In this document: positions 17,844-26,912 of the stretch, piece by piece
Layout of the letters: every line of letters begins with the position of its first letter
Numbering within the stretch: position 1 is the first letter of the stretch
DNA from: CAZCDS01 sp964497585
GTDB taxonomy: Bacteria; Desulfobacterota; Desulfomonilia; Desulfomonilales; Desulfomonilaceae
Length of the DNA stretch: 64,000 bases
Assembly (NCBI GenBank): GCA_964497585.1
Contig: CAZCDS010000003.1
Coordinates: forward strand, 186,001 to 250,000
Direction of reading: 5' to 3'
Notes under the pieces: generated by a model
Databases searched by the model: none
The model's input: only the letters and a program-made list of their open reading frames with translations
Told to the model about the DNA's origin: nothing
Made by a program: the position numbers and the translations under genes

Positions 17844-18734
17844 ATGATCAACGTGGTGGCTGAGAATATCAACATCATGTCGAAGTATACTGGCAATGCC
17901 ATGCGAGAAAAGAACCCCGCGCCCATCCAGGAATGGGCGAAGAAGCTCACGGAAAAGGGCGCCGATCTCCTCGACCTCAATCTCGGTCCCGCTCGAAAGG
18001 GCGGTCCGGAGATGATGCAGTGGTTGGTCAAGACCGTACAGGAAGTCACAGACCTCCCTCTGTTTCTGGACACCACCAACAATGAGGCCATTGAGGCGGG
18101 TCTGCAGGTCTACGAGCCGAAGGACGGTCCGGCGGTCATCAATTCCATCATGGCGACCCCGGAACGTATGGCGCTCCAATTGCCCCTCGTCACCAAGTAC
18201 GGCTGCGAAATGGTGGGGCTCATGTGGGGTCCCGACGGGATACCGCGGGATGAGAACGAACGGGCCATGCTGCTCGACAGCATGATGACCCAGGCCGCGG
18301 AGCATGGGATCGACCTGGAGAGCATATGGTTCGACCCCATCGTCGTGCCTGTCTCCTCCCAGCAACAGGAGCTGCAAGGATGTACGACCTTCATGCAGTG
18401 GCTGCCGGATCTTGCTCCCGGTGCGCAGTCTACGTGCGGTCTTTCCAATGTCTCCAACGGGTCGCCCGACGAATTGCGTGATATTCTGAACCAGGTCTAC
18501 CTGAGCATTCTCAAGAGGTGCGGCATCACCTCGGCGATCCTCGACGGCTTTGATGAAGAGATCGTGAGGATCGCGCACGATGAGGAAATGGAACTCGAAG
18601 AGCTGGTGGGAAGGGTCGTTGACGGCGAGGAAGTCGACATCTCGGGGCTTGACAAGAAGGAAGCGGACTTCGTGAAGACCGCCAAACTGCTCCTCGGACA
18701 CTCCCTCTACTCGCATTCCTGGCTCGAACTGTAA
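17844..18734 (+). CDS. acsE: Methyltetrahydrofolate:corrinoid iron-sulfur protein methyltransferase
   Basis: 296 aa. It transfers the methyl group of methyltetrahydrofolate to the cobalt of the corrinoid iron-sulfur protein. It has the pterin-binding (DHPS-like) TIM barrel, with GADLLDLNLGPARKGGPE, PLFLDTTNNEAIEAGL and later STCGLSNVSNGSPDELR, where the conserved Asn of the pterin site lies. The family is usually about 262 residues; the extra C-terminal part after about 265 is acidic (ELEELVGRVVDGEE). ATG 17844 follows AGGAGGT. It is the last gene before a strong terminator. Confidence 0.95.
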   Translation: MINVVAENINIMSKYTGNAMREKNPAPIQEWAKKLTEKGADLLDLNLGPARKGGPEMMQWLVKTVQEVTDLPLFLDTTNNEAIEAGLQVYEPKDGPAVINSIMATPERMALQLPLVTKYGCEMVGLMWGPDGIPRDENERAMLLDSMMTQAAEHGIDLESIWFDPIVVPVSSQQQELQGCTTFMQWLPDLAPGAQSTCGLSNVSNGSPDELRDILNQVYLSILKRCGITSAILDGFDEEIVRIAHDEEMELEELVGRVVDGEEVDISGLDKKEADFVKTAKLLLGHSLYSHSWLEL

Positions 18735-18756
18735 GAATCCGCGGCACGTCACGAAA

Positions 18757-18793
18757 AAGGGGGAGACGATGTCTCCCCCTTCTCTTTTCTGTG
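18757..18793 (+). terminator. Intrinsic terminator of the CODH/ACS operon
   Basis: GGGGGAGAC (18759-18767), a 3-base loop and GTCTCCCCC (18771-18779) form a perfect 9-bp stem, followed by TTCTCTTTTCT. An A-run precedes the stem, so it may also work for the convergent gene on the other strand. Confidence 0.85.
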
Positions 18794-18838
18794 CCCAGGG
18801 CACTGCTTCCTGGCAACCTCCCCGTGGGTCATTGCGCC

Positions 18839-20347
18839 CTATTCCTGAATTGAGTGCTCCGGCGGTTCCATCTCTTCCGGCTCCTTTCGGAAATCCACCT
18901 GAAACGGGAGTTCGAGGATGCGGTCCATCGCTTCGTCGAGGGATTCGGACACCCGCAGTGCGAGGAGATGTCGCGGAGCGTCCCCGCCCGCAGCCTCGGA
19001 GACGGCTTCTGCCCAACTGAATTCCATGCGGAACGCAGCGGGGGCATCGGGTTTGCGCGCCCACGCCGCGAATTGATCATCCACTTCATTAAGGATTGTC
19101 CAGCGGCTGCCCGATGGTCCGCGCCTTCTGCGAGCCCTCCGGTCCTGGGCAACCTCTGGGGCGGCCGACGCCGGTGGCTCCGAGAGACGGCAGAAGACGA
19201 GCACCGAACTGAAGCTGCAAACACCGAAGAGCTTGCGCGCACACTCGACGAGGTGGAGACCGCAGAGCACCAACCCCAGAGCGAAGGCTACGTCCAACGC
19301 GTAAAAAAGAACGTGATAGGAAAAGAAATCCGAGTACATCATTGGGGTGGTGGAACGATCGAAGTTCACCAGTCGGGAAAATCCTATCGTCACGAGCACG
19401 ACCATGGCGGGCAGGCAGAGATAAGCAGCGGGCTTCCCGAAGGACGGGAGAGCCGTGGGGAAACTTTCAATCAGCGTCGCCGGTATCCGAGGATCCTCTT
19501 CGTTTTGCAGCCGCGTCGGCGTACGGGTCGGCGATCCTCGTGGCGTGAGCAGACGGCATCCCTCCTCGATCATGGCGAACAGGATGCGGGGATCTCCATT
19601 CCCACGCACGGCGAACGTTTTGCTTGAACGGTCGTACGGGTGAGTCCTCAAAGGAATCAGACTCAGGGCTATCAGAATGTTCGCGCCGATCAGGCAGGCG
19701 AAGAGAGTGTAGAGCGGGGCGGGCGACGGCACAACCAGAAGGAACTGACGCGCGAACGCGCGGCTGAGAAGCCACGGTATCAGATCAATCAGATACACTA
19801 TCACCGCTACAAATAGGCCCCAAAAAACAAGTCTCAGGATAGACCGCAGAAAATCTCTGAAGATGTCGTACGTCACGGGACTCATGAAGCCGGCCGCGGG
19901 CCACACGAATGCAACGGCACGGGCGATCCAAGGAACGCCGGCCCAATGGTGGGGCCGAGCGGTTCTCACCGCCTCTGCAACGAGATCGGAATGTTCGAAT
20001 GTCGCCGCCGCCTCGTCGGTCGATCGCGATTGAGCCGTCTCGATAATCCCGGCGAAGATCCAGAGTAGCCCCACCAACGTTGCGCACATCGAACCGACCA
20101 AGCAGATGAAGAGCTTGAATATCAAGGGGAACGACACGAGAATCTTTTGAGAGACGTCATGGGGAAGTGAGATAGGGAAGTAGACGGAAAGCTCCACCCA
20201 AAGCTGCACAAGTCGGAGAACCCCTTCTCTGCCCACGAAAATCCCGGCTATCACGAAGGTGATTCCCACGAGCGCTTGCCCATTCCTGATCAGGGGGAGT
20301 TTGCGCAGGATTGACCGGGTAGTGTCAATTGAGTCGCGGGCAGCCAT
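18839..20347 (-). CDS. Polytopic membrane protein of unknown function
   Basis: 502 aa from ATG 20347, with AAGGAGAG seven bases upstream. There are about seven or eight hydrophobic segments: roughly residues 25-50, 75-110, 145-165, 175-200, 210-240, 310-330 and 345-375. They are separated by polar loops, and a soluble charged C-terminal domain of about 110 residues starts with an Arg-rich patch (QDRRARRRRGPSG) and ends with EEMEPPEHS. No catalytic motif or known family is recognised. It converges with acsE and lies beyond its terminator. Confidence 0.7.
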   Translation of the reverse strand: MAARDSIDTTRSILRKLPLIRNGQALVGITFVIAGIFVGREGVLRLVQLWVELSVYFPISLPHDVSQKILVSFPLIFKLFICLVGSMCATLVGLLWIFAGIIETAQSRSTDEAAATFEHSDLVAEAVRTARPHHWAGVPWIARAVAFVWPAAGFMSPVTYDIFRDFLRSILRLVFWGLFVAVIVYLIDLIPWLLSRAFARQFLLVVPSPAPLYTLFACLIGANILIALSLIPLRTHPYDRSSKTFAVRGNGDPRILFAMIEEGCRLLTPRGSPTRTPTRLQNEEDPRIPATLIESFPTALPSFGKPAAYLCLPAMVVLVTIGFSRLVNFDRSTTPMMYSDFFSYHVLFYALDVAFALGLVLCGLHLVECARKLFGVCSFSSVLVFCRLSEPPASAAPEVAQDRRARRRRGPSGSRWTILNEVDDQFAAWARKPDAPAAFRMEFSWAEAVSEAAGGDAPRHLLALRVSESLDEAMDRILELPFQVDFRKEPEEMEPPEHSIQE

Positions 20348-20861
20348 TCAATTCTCTCCTTACCATACAGTCCTACTGCTAGCCGCTTACCCGGACAAGG
20401 CATAGCCCTTCCGGGCCCGCACTGCATCGTGCTGATTCAGCGTTTACGGGAGTTCTTTCCCTGCGGATCGACGGCCTTAGCACATACGTGTAGGTCAGCA
20501 GAATGCTGCTGCGGAAGCAGCCGATCCTCAATAAAGGCAGGCGACCTGACTCACCGAAGCTATAGTATTTGCGTCGGATGAGGCCGGGGCCATTCGGCGT
20601 GGGGCCAGGCATGCAATTCCAAAGATCCGGGTGGTTGACGCAGTCCTCGGAATTCTGAGCTGAAGGCACTGACCTCCGCGGACGAGCTTTGTGCAAAAAG
20701 ACCCTGCCAGGTGAACTCGTCCTGTTATTGTTGCGCACGGTCCCCGCATGTGGTAGGTTCATCCCGCTTTTCATAAGGGCGCGCCCTCCTCGGGCGGGCC
20801 GGTTCCCAAACCTGGAGCAGGCGCTCCTCAAAGGCGCGCTGCCACTGCAAAGGAGTTCACC
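20348..20861. other. Intergenic region carrying dispersed repeat copy A
   Basis: 514 bases with no supported gene. Its middle part is a diverged copy of a repeat described separately (20590-20718). GCGCGCCCTCCTCGGGCGGGCC at about 20779-20800 and GGAGCAGGCGCTCC at about 20814-20827 are further inverted repeats next to the downstream gene's ribosome binding site. Confidence 0.5.
20590..20718 (+). repeat. Dispersed intergenic repeat, copy A
   Basis: About 129 bases that align almost end to end with 34120-34248; I estimate about two-thirds identity by eye. The best-conserved blocks are CGGC(G/C)TGGGGCC, ATTCC(A/C)AA(A/G)GAT, CTCGGAAT, CCTCCGCGGA and a closing TGAACTC. Both copies lie upstream of plus-strand genes for exported or membrane proteins. 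Confidence 0.55.
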
Positions 20862-21299
20862 GTGAAACCCAGTGTGACTGCGATCGCGGTTTGTACGGGG
20901 CTGGTACTGGAATTGCTCTTTGTTCCAGTCCTGGCCGCCGCGAAACAGCCCTTGATCGGCAATTGGATCATCGTTGCGACAAAAGAGCCCGGCAAGCCGT
21001 ACAGGAAAGGATACAAGGGACGACCCTTTGTGGCCAAGGGGGCCAACGCGTTTACGCTTCTTATGGAATATCGGGAGGACGGAACCTTTCGCCGAGTCTC
21101 CCGAATCGGCAGCAAGGAGACGGTTCACGAGGGAACGTGGATCCTCTCGGGGCACGAACTCCGCCACAGGCGCAAGGGCGCGGGCGAGGATGAAGTCATG
21201 TACGTTCGGTTCGACAATCCCGACCAGTTCACTTCCATTGAAGTGTTTGAAAAGACCCGGGACCCGGGACTCTTCGCGCGCTTCCGGAGAATCCAGTAA
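20862..21299 (+). CDS. Small secreted lipocalin-like protein
   Basis: 145 aa from GTG 20862, with AAAGGAG six bases upstream. Residues 1-26 are a signal peptide ending near VLAAA. The mature part begins with QPLIGNWIIV and continues with short alternating strands (FTLLMEYREDGTFRRVS, HEGTWILSGHELRHR). This is the pattern of lipocalin-like domains in which an N-terminal GxW opens the barrel. It is probably periplasmic; the ligand is unknown. It converges with lptG. Confidence 0.65.
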   Translation: MKPSVTAIAVCTGLVLELLFVPVLAAAKQPLIGNWIIVATKEPGKPYRKGYKGRPFVAKGANAFTLLMEYREDGTFRRVSRIGSKETVHEGTWILSGHELRHRRKGAGEDEVMYVRFDNPDQFTSIEVFEKTRDPGLFARFRRIQ

Positions 21300-21411
21300 A
21301 AAGATTGTCACGTTCATTTTCGGATGCCTTCGATTGTCTTCCGGATCTCTGTAATGTCCAGGGCACGTCCGATCCTACCCACCGAGCAGTACAGCTCCGG
21401 TGCCCGATGGT

Positions 21412-22497
21412 TTATGTACCTGCCTGCAGGAGCAGTATCCCCGCGGAAAACCCGAAGATGGCATTGCCCGCCCAGGCCGCGGCCACCGGGGGAATGTATC
21501 CGCCGTGTCCCAACGCAATGAACATCGTGTGGACGATCCAGTACCCAAAGGCTATAGCCACGGAAACCGCCATGCCGAGCGCCATTCCTCCCTTGGAGGG
21601 ACGCACTCTCACTGCAAAGGGTACGCTCAACGCGGACATAATCAGACAAACCAGCGGATATGCAATCTTGTTGTGCCAGTCCACGAGGTACCGGGTTGGG
21701 CGGTAACCTTCCCGGACTATCTTCTTGATATAGCCCCCGAGTTCCACCAGATTCATCTCCTTGGCAAGCCTCTGGACTCTCCCAAAATCTTCAGGTCTTT
21801 CGTGAAAGGGTGCGGGGACCTGGGTTAGCGTATCCACCTTGAAACGGCCGTCAGGCGCTCTGCGTGTCCTGTTGACTCCGTAAAGGACCCAGCCCTGCTT
21901 TCTTGACCATTTCGCCTTGTCTGCAAATAACCGTTCCACGAACTCGTACTGATTGTTCCAACGAACGATGCTGATTTCCTGAAGCGAGTTATCCGACGGA
22001 TCGCACTTCGTGATGTGCGTGATAAAATGAGGCGATCGCATCCAAATCTGATCCATCTTGAAAAAGGTGTTATCCGACTTCTTACAGATTTCCACATTCT
22101 GAACGTACTCGCTGTATCGGTTTGACCACGGTATGACCGTCTCGTTGGCCAGGAACATCAGTACGCTCGCGACGAGGCCCGTGAGCAAGACCGGTCGGGC
22201 GATGCCCAGCGCGTCGATCCCGTTGGCCTGCATCGCGATGATCTCGTAGTGTCGTGCCAGCAGGAACAGGCCCAACATGCCCCCCATGAGAATTGACAAG
22301 GGAACCGCGTAGAAGAGGTACCCCGGAATCTTCACCAGAAAGTACTTGATCATCAGCCAGGTCGTAGGGTTGCACTGGAAGTAGTATTTGATTTTGTCGG
22401 TTATCTCCACCAGGAGGAATACGAGGACGAACCCTGCCACACACACGGAGAAAACCTTCAGCACCTCCCTTGTGATGTACCTGTCGAGAATTGTCAC
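21412..22497 (-). CDS. lptG: LPS export ABC transporter permease LptG
   Basis: 361 aa from GTG 22497. It is an inner-membrane permease of the LptB2FG transporter that extracts lipopolysaccharide for export. The N-terminal LDRYITREVLKVF, three further membrane segments in the first 110 residues, a periplasmic jellyroll (about 125-265) and two or three C-terminal membrane segments (PLVCLIMSALSVPFAV, then GYIPPVAAAWAGN) match the YjgP/YjgQ family. LptF is not in this window. It follows the epimerase by a few bases, in an operon of three genes. Its presence shows an LPS-bearing outer membrane. Confidence 0.9.
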   Translation of the reverse strand: MTILDRYITREVLKVFSVCVAGFVLVFLLVEITDKIKYYFQCNPTTWLMIKYFLVKIPGYLFYAVPLSILMGGMLGLFLLARHYEIIAMQANGIDALGIARPVLLTGLVASVLMFLANETVIPWSNRYSEYVQNVEICKKSDNTFFKMDQIWMRSPHFITHITKCDPSDNSLQEISIVRWNNQYEFVERLFADKAKWSRKQGWVLYGVNRTRRAPDGRFKVDTLTQVPAPFHERPEDFGRVQRLAKEMNLVELGGYIKKIVREGYRPTRYLVDWHNKIAYPLVCLIMSALSVPFAVRVRPSKGGMALGMAVSVAIAFGYWIVHTMFIALGHGGYIPPVAAAWAGNAIFGFSAGILLLQAGT

Positions 22498-22500
22498 CCG

Positions 22501-23460
22501 CTACCCGTTCCTCGCCTGCAAGATCCAGGAATTGTTGATCAAGTACCGAACTGTCCGCCTGATTCCCTCCTCAATGGAAATCCTCGGCCGGAAGCCCGCG
22601 GCCTTTGCCTTGGATATGTCCAGATGAACGAACGGACTGTCTCCGGCCCAGCCTCGCGGACCTCCCGTGAAGCGATAGGAAGTTTCCCCGACGCCCATCT
22701 CGTCGCATACGATGTCGGCGAGGAGCTTAACATTGAGATGCTCCTCGTGACCCAAATTGATTACGTTCTTGCTCTCGCGCAAATTCTCCAGAGCGCAGAA
22801 AATCCCCCGAATACCGTCCTCCACATGGAGGTAGGATTTGGTCTGGGTGCCGTCGCCGAGAATCTCCAGTTCGTCACTGTTCTTCCTCAGCTTCCGTATG
22901 AAATCGTAGACAACGCCGTGCGAATAACGTTCACCGATCCATGAGACGAATCGGAAGATGTAGCAGGTCATCCCGAAGTACTCGCAGTACGCCTCGATGA
23001 AAGCCTCCGCTGCGAGCTTCGACGCTCCGTAAACCGAAGTCTGAACAGAAGCGTACCCTTCAGGCGTGGGAAAGAGATCCGGTTCCCCGTACACCGTCGC
23101 GGAACTCGTGAAAACGATGCTGTCCGCGGAGACGGATCGCATGGCCTCGAGGACCCGGTGGGTGCCGAGTACATTCTGTTCCAGATCGACGATGGTGTCG
23201 GTCCTTCCACCCCGCACGTCTGCATTGGCTGCAAGATGAAAGACCGTCGAAACACCGTCCAAAGCCGCGGTGAGTCGCTGCGAGTCGAGTATGTCCCCTT
23301 GGACGACCTCGACGAGGCCCGTGTTTAGAGCCGATTCCAGATGCCTGTGAAACCCTGTGGAGAAGTTGTCGTACACCACGACGCGGTTGCCCCGGCGGGC
23401 GAGGTCATCCACGACATGGCTTCCGATGAAACCCGCGCCTCCTGTGACAAGAGCTTTCAT
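22501..23460 (-). CDS. NAD-dependent sugar epimerase/dehydratase (extended SDR)
   Basis: 319 aa. The Rossmann motif GGAGFIGSHV, the Asp after strand 2 (VVYDNFSTG), the catalytic Ser/Thr region (FTSSATVYG) and YGASK (Tyr-x-x-x-Lys) are all present. It acts on nucleotide-activated sugars, most like UDP-glucose 4-epimerases in layout, though the substrate cannot be fixed. It overlaps the upstream glycosyltransferase by four bases and is followed by lptG, which points to surface polysaccharide or LPS assembly. Confidence 0.88.
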   Translation of the reverse strand: MKALVTGGAGFIGSHVVDDLARRGNRVVVYDNFSTGFHRHLESALNTGLVEVVQGDILDSQRLTAALDGVSTVFHLAANADVRGGRTDTIVDLEQNVLGTHRVLEAMRSVSADSIVFTSSATVYGEPDLFPTPEGYASVQTSVYGASKLAAEAFIEAYCEYFGMTCYIFRFVSWIGERYSHGVVYDFIRKLRKNSDELEILGDGTQTKSYLHVEDGIRGIFCALENLRESKNVINLGHEEHLNVKLLADIVCDEMGVGETSYRFTGGPRGWAGDSPFVHLDISKAKAAGFRPRISIEEGIRRTVRYLINNSWILQARNG

Positions 23461-24470
23461 GGTTCGACGATCCCCTCTTCAGGACCTTCCCCACGCTTGG
23501 CCTGATACGCCTGAGTCGGCACGTCGAATGCTTCATCGATGATGTACATGGGCCGTTCCCGGGCTTCCTCGTACACGCGAACAAGATACTCCCCGAGGAC
23601 CCCCATACAGCCGACGACCAAGCCGGTGGCACCGACTACCAAAAGACAGAGCAGTTCCACCTGCCACCAGTCAGGAAAACCCCCGAAGCCTCGATAGAGC
23701 AGCCATCCCAGTGCCGCCGCTCCGTCCGCCAGGATCGCAGCGATTCCCGTAAAGAGCATCACTCGTAGCGGCGCCCTGGAAAAAGGGACCACCCCGTCGA
23801 GGGCAATGTTGACCATGGTCCCGAAGGGGATCCGCGACTTGCCGCCAAGACGGGGTTCCCTGTCAAAGGGGACGACAATGGTGCGAAAGCCCGCGGCAGC
23901 GGTGAGGCCCCTGAGAAACCCGTGACGTTCTCGAAAGCGGCAAATCTCCTTCACAACACGATGGTCCAAGAGGCGATAATCACCGGTATTGCGAGGTACT
24001 TTCACTTCAGCTATCTTCTCAAGCATCCAGTAGTAAAACTCTGCGCATTTCAGGTAGATGAAGCTTTCTCCCTTGCGGCTCGCTCGCTGGGCTATGACGA
24101 CGTCGAATCCCTCTCGCCAACGGCTTACCATTTCTTCGATAAGCTCAGGCGGGTCCTGCAGATCAGCGTCAATGATCACTGAGGCATCTCCCCGTGCATG
24201 ATCGAGCCCAGCCAATAAAGACAGAGGCTTTCCGATCCTCCGAGAAAAGGCGATCATCCGAATGGGACGCCCTTCGTCGCGAAGTTCCAGGATCGTTTCC
24301 CGTGTCCTGTCCGGGCTGGGATCCATCGCGAAGAGCACTTCCCACCGGCATCCGATCCTGCCGAAGACATCGCCCAGCCGCTCAATCAGGGGGCGTACGT
24401 TTTCCTCCTCCTTATAAATCGGGACTACGACAGTTATCAGGATCGAGTGGTCTCTCTCGGGCGTTTTCAC
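23457..24470 (-). CDS. Family 2 glycosyltransferase with C-terminal membrane segments
   Basis: 337 aa from GTG 24470, preceded by AAAGGTG. It resembles the DPM/GtrB/ArnC group, which moves a sugar from a nucleotide donor to a polyprenyl phosphate. The GT-A start VVVPIYKEEENV, DADLQDPPELI (DxD-type metal site) and the later NTGDYRLLDHRVV are typical. Two membrane helices follow (about residues 240-262 and 275-305). A longer upstream frame exists, but its extra 54 codons look non-coding. It is the first gene of GT2-epimerase-lptG. Confidence 0.9.
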   Translation of the reverse strand: MKTPERDHSILITVVVPIYKEEENVRPLIERLGDVFGRIGCRWEVLFAMDPSPDRTRETILELRDEGRPIRMIAFSRRIGKPLSLLAGLDHARGDASVIIDADLQDPPELIEEMVSRWREGFDVVIAQRASRKGESFIYLKCAEFYYWMLEKIAEVKVPRNTGDYRLLDHRVVKEICRFRERHGFLRGLTAAAGFRTIVVPFDREPRLGGKSRIPFGTMVNIALDGVVPFSRAPLRVMLFTGIAAILADGAAALGWLLYRGFGGFPDWWQVELLCLLVVGATGLVVGCMGVLGEYLVRVYEEARERPMYIIDEAFDVPTQAYQAKRGEGPEEGIVEP

Positions 24471-24897
24471 GTCTGTTTCACCTTTGGCGTTCCTATTCGA
24501 GAATGGGCCGGGACATCTGTCGGGTCGAGCAGATGGCGCGGCAAAGCAAGTGCAGTGGCTTCCGGGACTATCCGAACGCATATCCGTACTGTCGCCGGGT
24601 GCAGCCCGGTCGCGCTTGGCACGGCGAACCACGGGGCGTGAGCCGAGGAGAGTACTCGTTTCGGAGACTTACGGCTAACAGAAGCAGCGGCACGGTGCAA
24701 GAAAAAATGAGGAGCTTCGTCATCTTGCGATTGACCTTTTCTTCACTTTTGAGGTGGTTTGACGTATACTATTATCACGCGTCGGTTCGCTCCCGACGGG
24801 AATTGACCTTACCGGCCGACTGCAATGCGAACCCGCGTCGGCCGCGGTGAGAGCAAGGACGTTGCTCGCCGAGACTCGATCGTGTGGATTAGGAGAC
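24471..24897. other. Divergent intergenic region between the glycosyltransferase and tig
   Basis: 427 bases with no supported gene. A TATACT at about 24766-24771 in an AT-rich patch (TTTGACGTATACTATTATC) is the likely -10 for tig, with only a weak -35 17 bases upstream. Nothing else is apparent. Confidence 0.4.
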
Positions 24898-26232
24898 ATG
24901 ACCACTGTTCAGCTAGAAGACATTGACGATGTGAAAAAGAAGGTGACTTTCGAAGTCCCGTTGGAGAGATTCCAGGACGTGATGGACGCCCAATACCGTG
25001 ACTTAAGGAAAACGGTGCAGCTTAAAGGATTTCGTCGCGGAAAGGTCCCGATTAACATACTTCGATCCTACTTTAGAGACAAGGTGGAAGCGGACACAGC
25101 CCGAACGATCATCGAAGAGACCTTCCAACCTGGGCTTGCGGAGAACAACATAACACCGGTCTCGATCCTTAAGGTCGAGCCGGAGCCCGTTGAGCCGGAC
25201 AAACCGTTCAAGTACGTTGCGGAAATTGAGGTTCCCCCGCCGGTCGAGCTGAAGGAGTACAAGGGACTCAAGCTTACGAAGTTTGTGCGGGAACTGACGG
25301 AAGCCGAGGTCGACGAACGCCTCAAGACCCTCAGAGAAAATTACTCCACGCTCAGTCCCATCCCCGAAGGAAGAGGGGTTCAGAAGGGAGACCAATTGGT
25401 GGTGGATGTGAGCGCGACCGTGGACGGGCAATCCGTGCGACAGCTCACCGTCACGGACTATAACATGGAGCTGGGCAGGGACTTCTTCGTTCCCGGATTT
25501 GACGACCGGATCACGGGGATGGTTCCGGGCAAGACGGAGAAGATCTCCATGGATCTCCCCGATGACTTTCCAGCCAAAGACCTGGCAGGGAAGACCGCAG
25601 ATCTGGAGGTCACGATCAAAGAGGCGAAAGAGCGGGTTCTCCCCCAACTCGATGACGATTTTGCCAAAGACCTCGGAGACCACGAATCCCTGGAACAACT
25701 TAAAGAGAGTATCCGGGAGAATATCCGAGAACTGCATGAAAGCGAGACGCGGAGAGAAGTCGAGAACCAACTTGTTGACAAGCTTGTCGAAAATCATGAG
25801 GTGAAAGCCCCGGAGTCGATGATCGATCAGGAGATAGACCGGGCACTGAACCAGACGAGACAGCAGCTCGTCAGTTTCGGAGTCAACCCCCAGGACCTGC
25901 CCGCGCCCACCCAGGATCAGCGTGACCGGTTGCGACCCTCGGCGGAAAAAACGGTTAAGGCCGGCCTGATCCTGCGAGCCGTAGGCGAGAATGAGGGAAT
26001 CGAGATTTCCGATGACGAACTCGAAGCGGCCATCGAAAAGAAGGCTGAGGAACTGGGTTATTCTCCCGATCACTTGAAAGATCAACTGCAAGAACACAAT
26101 ATGTTGGGAGAGATGCGATCAAGTCTTCTTCAAGAGAAAATCGTCGAATTTATCATGGAACATGCCGCTATAACTGAGAAAACCGCCCCCGCAGGGGACG
26201 AAGATCGACATGAGCAATCGGAGAAAGAGTGA
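24898..26232 (+). CDS. tig: Trigger factor
   Basis: 444 aa. A ribosome-associated chaperone and peptidyl-prolyl isomerase. The ribosome-docking signature GFRRGKVP lies in the N-terminal domain (about residues 40-50). An FKBP-like PPIase domain follows (about 150-245; GDQLVVDVSATVDG, FVPGFDDRITGMVPG), then the helical C-terminal arms. ATG 24898 has AGGAG close upstream and gives the normal N-terminal length. The 3' end sits five bases before the clpP start used here. It heads a tig-clpP-clpX-lon cluster, an order conserved in many proteobacteria. Confidence 0.96.
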   Translation: MTTVQLEDIDDVKKKVTFEVPLERFQDVMDAQYRDLRKTVQLKGFRRGKVPINILRSYFRDKVEADTARTIIEETFQPGLAENNITPVSILKVEPEPVEPDKPFKYVAEIEVPPPVELKEYKGLKLTKFVRELTEAEVDERLKTLRENYSTLSPIPEGRGVQKGDQLVVDVSATVDGQSVRQLTVTDYNMELGRDFFVPGFDDRITGMVPGKTEKISMDLPDDFPAKDLAGKTADLEVTIKEAKERVLPQLDDDFAKDLGDHESLEQLKESIRENIRELHESETRREVENQLVDKLVENHEVKAPESMIDQEIDRALNQTRQQLVSFGVNPQDLPAPTQDQRDRLRPSAEKTVKAGLILRAVGENEGIEISDDELEAAIEKKAEELGYSPDHLKDQLQEHNMLGEMRSSLLQEKIVEFIMEHAAITEKTAPAGDEDRHEQSEKE

Positions 26233-26236
26233 ACAG

Positions 26237-26863
26237 ATGCTGGTACCTATCGTCGTTGAACAAACCAGTCGCGGAGAGCGATCATATGATATCTATTCGA
26301 GGCTCCTCAAGGAGAGGATCATTTTTCTCGGAACCTCGGTCGATGATACTGTGGCCAATCTGGTGATTGCCCAGCTCCTTTTCCTCGAAAGTGAAGACCC
26401 CGACAAGGACATCAATTTCTACATCAATTCTCCCGGCGGTCTCGTGACCTCCGGGCTTGCCATCTACGATACCATGGAGTACGTCAAGCCCGACATTCAG
26501 ACGATTTGCATCGGGCAGGCGGCAAGTATGGGAGCCCTCCTGCTTGCCGCCGGGACCGGCGGCAAGCGGTACGCTCTGCCCCATTCGAGAATTCTCATCC
26601 ATCAGCCCATGGGAGGATTTCAGGGGCAGGCCTCGGACATCGAGATCCACGCGAGAGAGATTCTGCGAATGAGGACCGAGCTGACCCGGATATTCGTCAA
26701 ACATACGGGTCAGACGGAGGAAAAGATCGAGACCGATACCGAGCGGGATTTCTTCATGAGCGGTGAAGAAGCCACGGCCTATGGCATTGTGGACAAGGTA
26801 ATCTCACACAGGGAACTCCCACTCCAGGAGAAGCCTTCGGGGCCTTCGCCTGTGCGGGATTAG
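26237..26863 (+). CDS. clpP: ATP-dependent Clp protease proteolytic subunit
   Basis: 208 aa. It forms the tetradecameric serine protease chamber used by ClpX. The catalytic Ser lies in GQAASMGALLL, His in ILIHQPMGG and Asp in ETDTERDFFMS. ATG 26237 gives the family N-terminus MLVPIVVEQTSRGERSYDIYS and has GGAGAAAGAG upstream. ATG 26210, which overlaps the end of tig, is an alternative that would add nine residues. Confidence 0.97.
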   Translation: MLVPIVVEQTSRGERSYDIYSRLLKERIIFLGTSVDDTVANLVIAQLLFLESEDPDKDINFYINSPGGLVTSGLAIYDTMEYVKPDIQTICIGQAASMGALLLAAGTGGKRYALPHSRILIHQPMGGFQGQASDIEIHAREILRMRTELTRIFVKHTGQTEEKIETDTERDFFMSGEEATAYGIVDKVISHRELPLQEKPSGPSPVRD

Positions 26864-26912
26864 AAGACGAATAAGGTTTGTGTAAACCTACCAGAGGTCC
26901 AAGGAGAAACCT

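Noticed and set aside
20379..21317. 312-codon minus-strand frame across repeat A and the lipocalin-like gene
   Set aside because: The plus-strand gene has a signal peptide and good RBS; the antisense frame has neither. Part of its length is the repeat.
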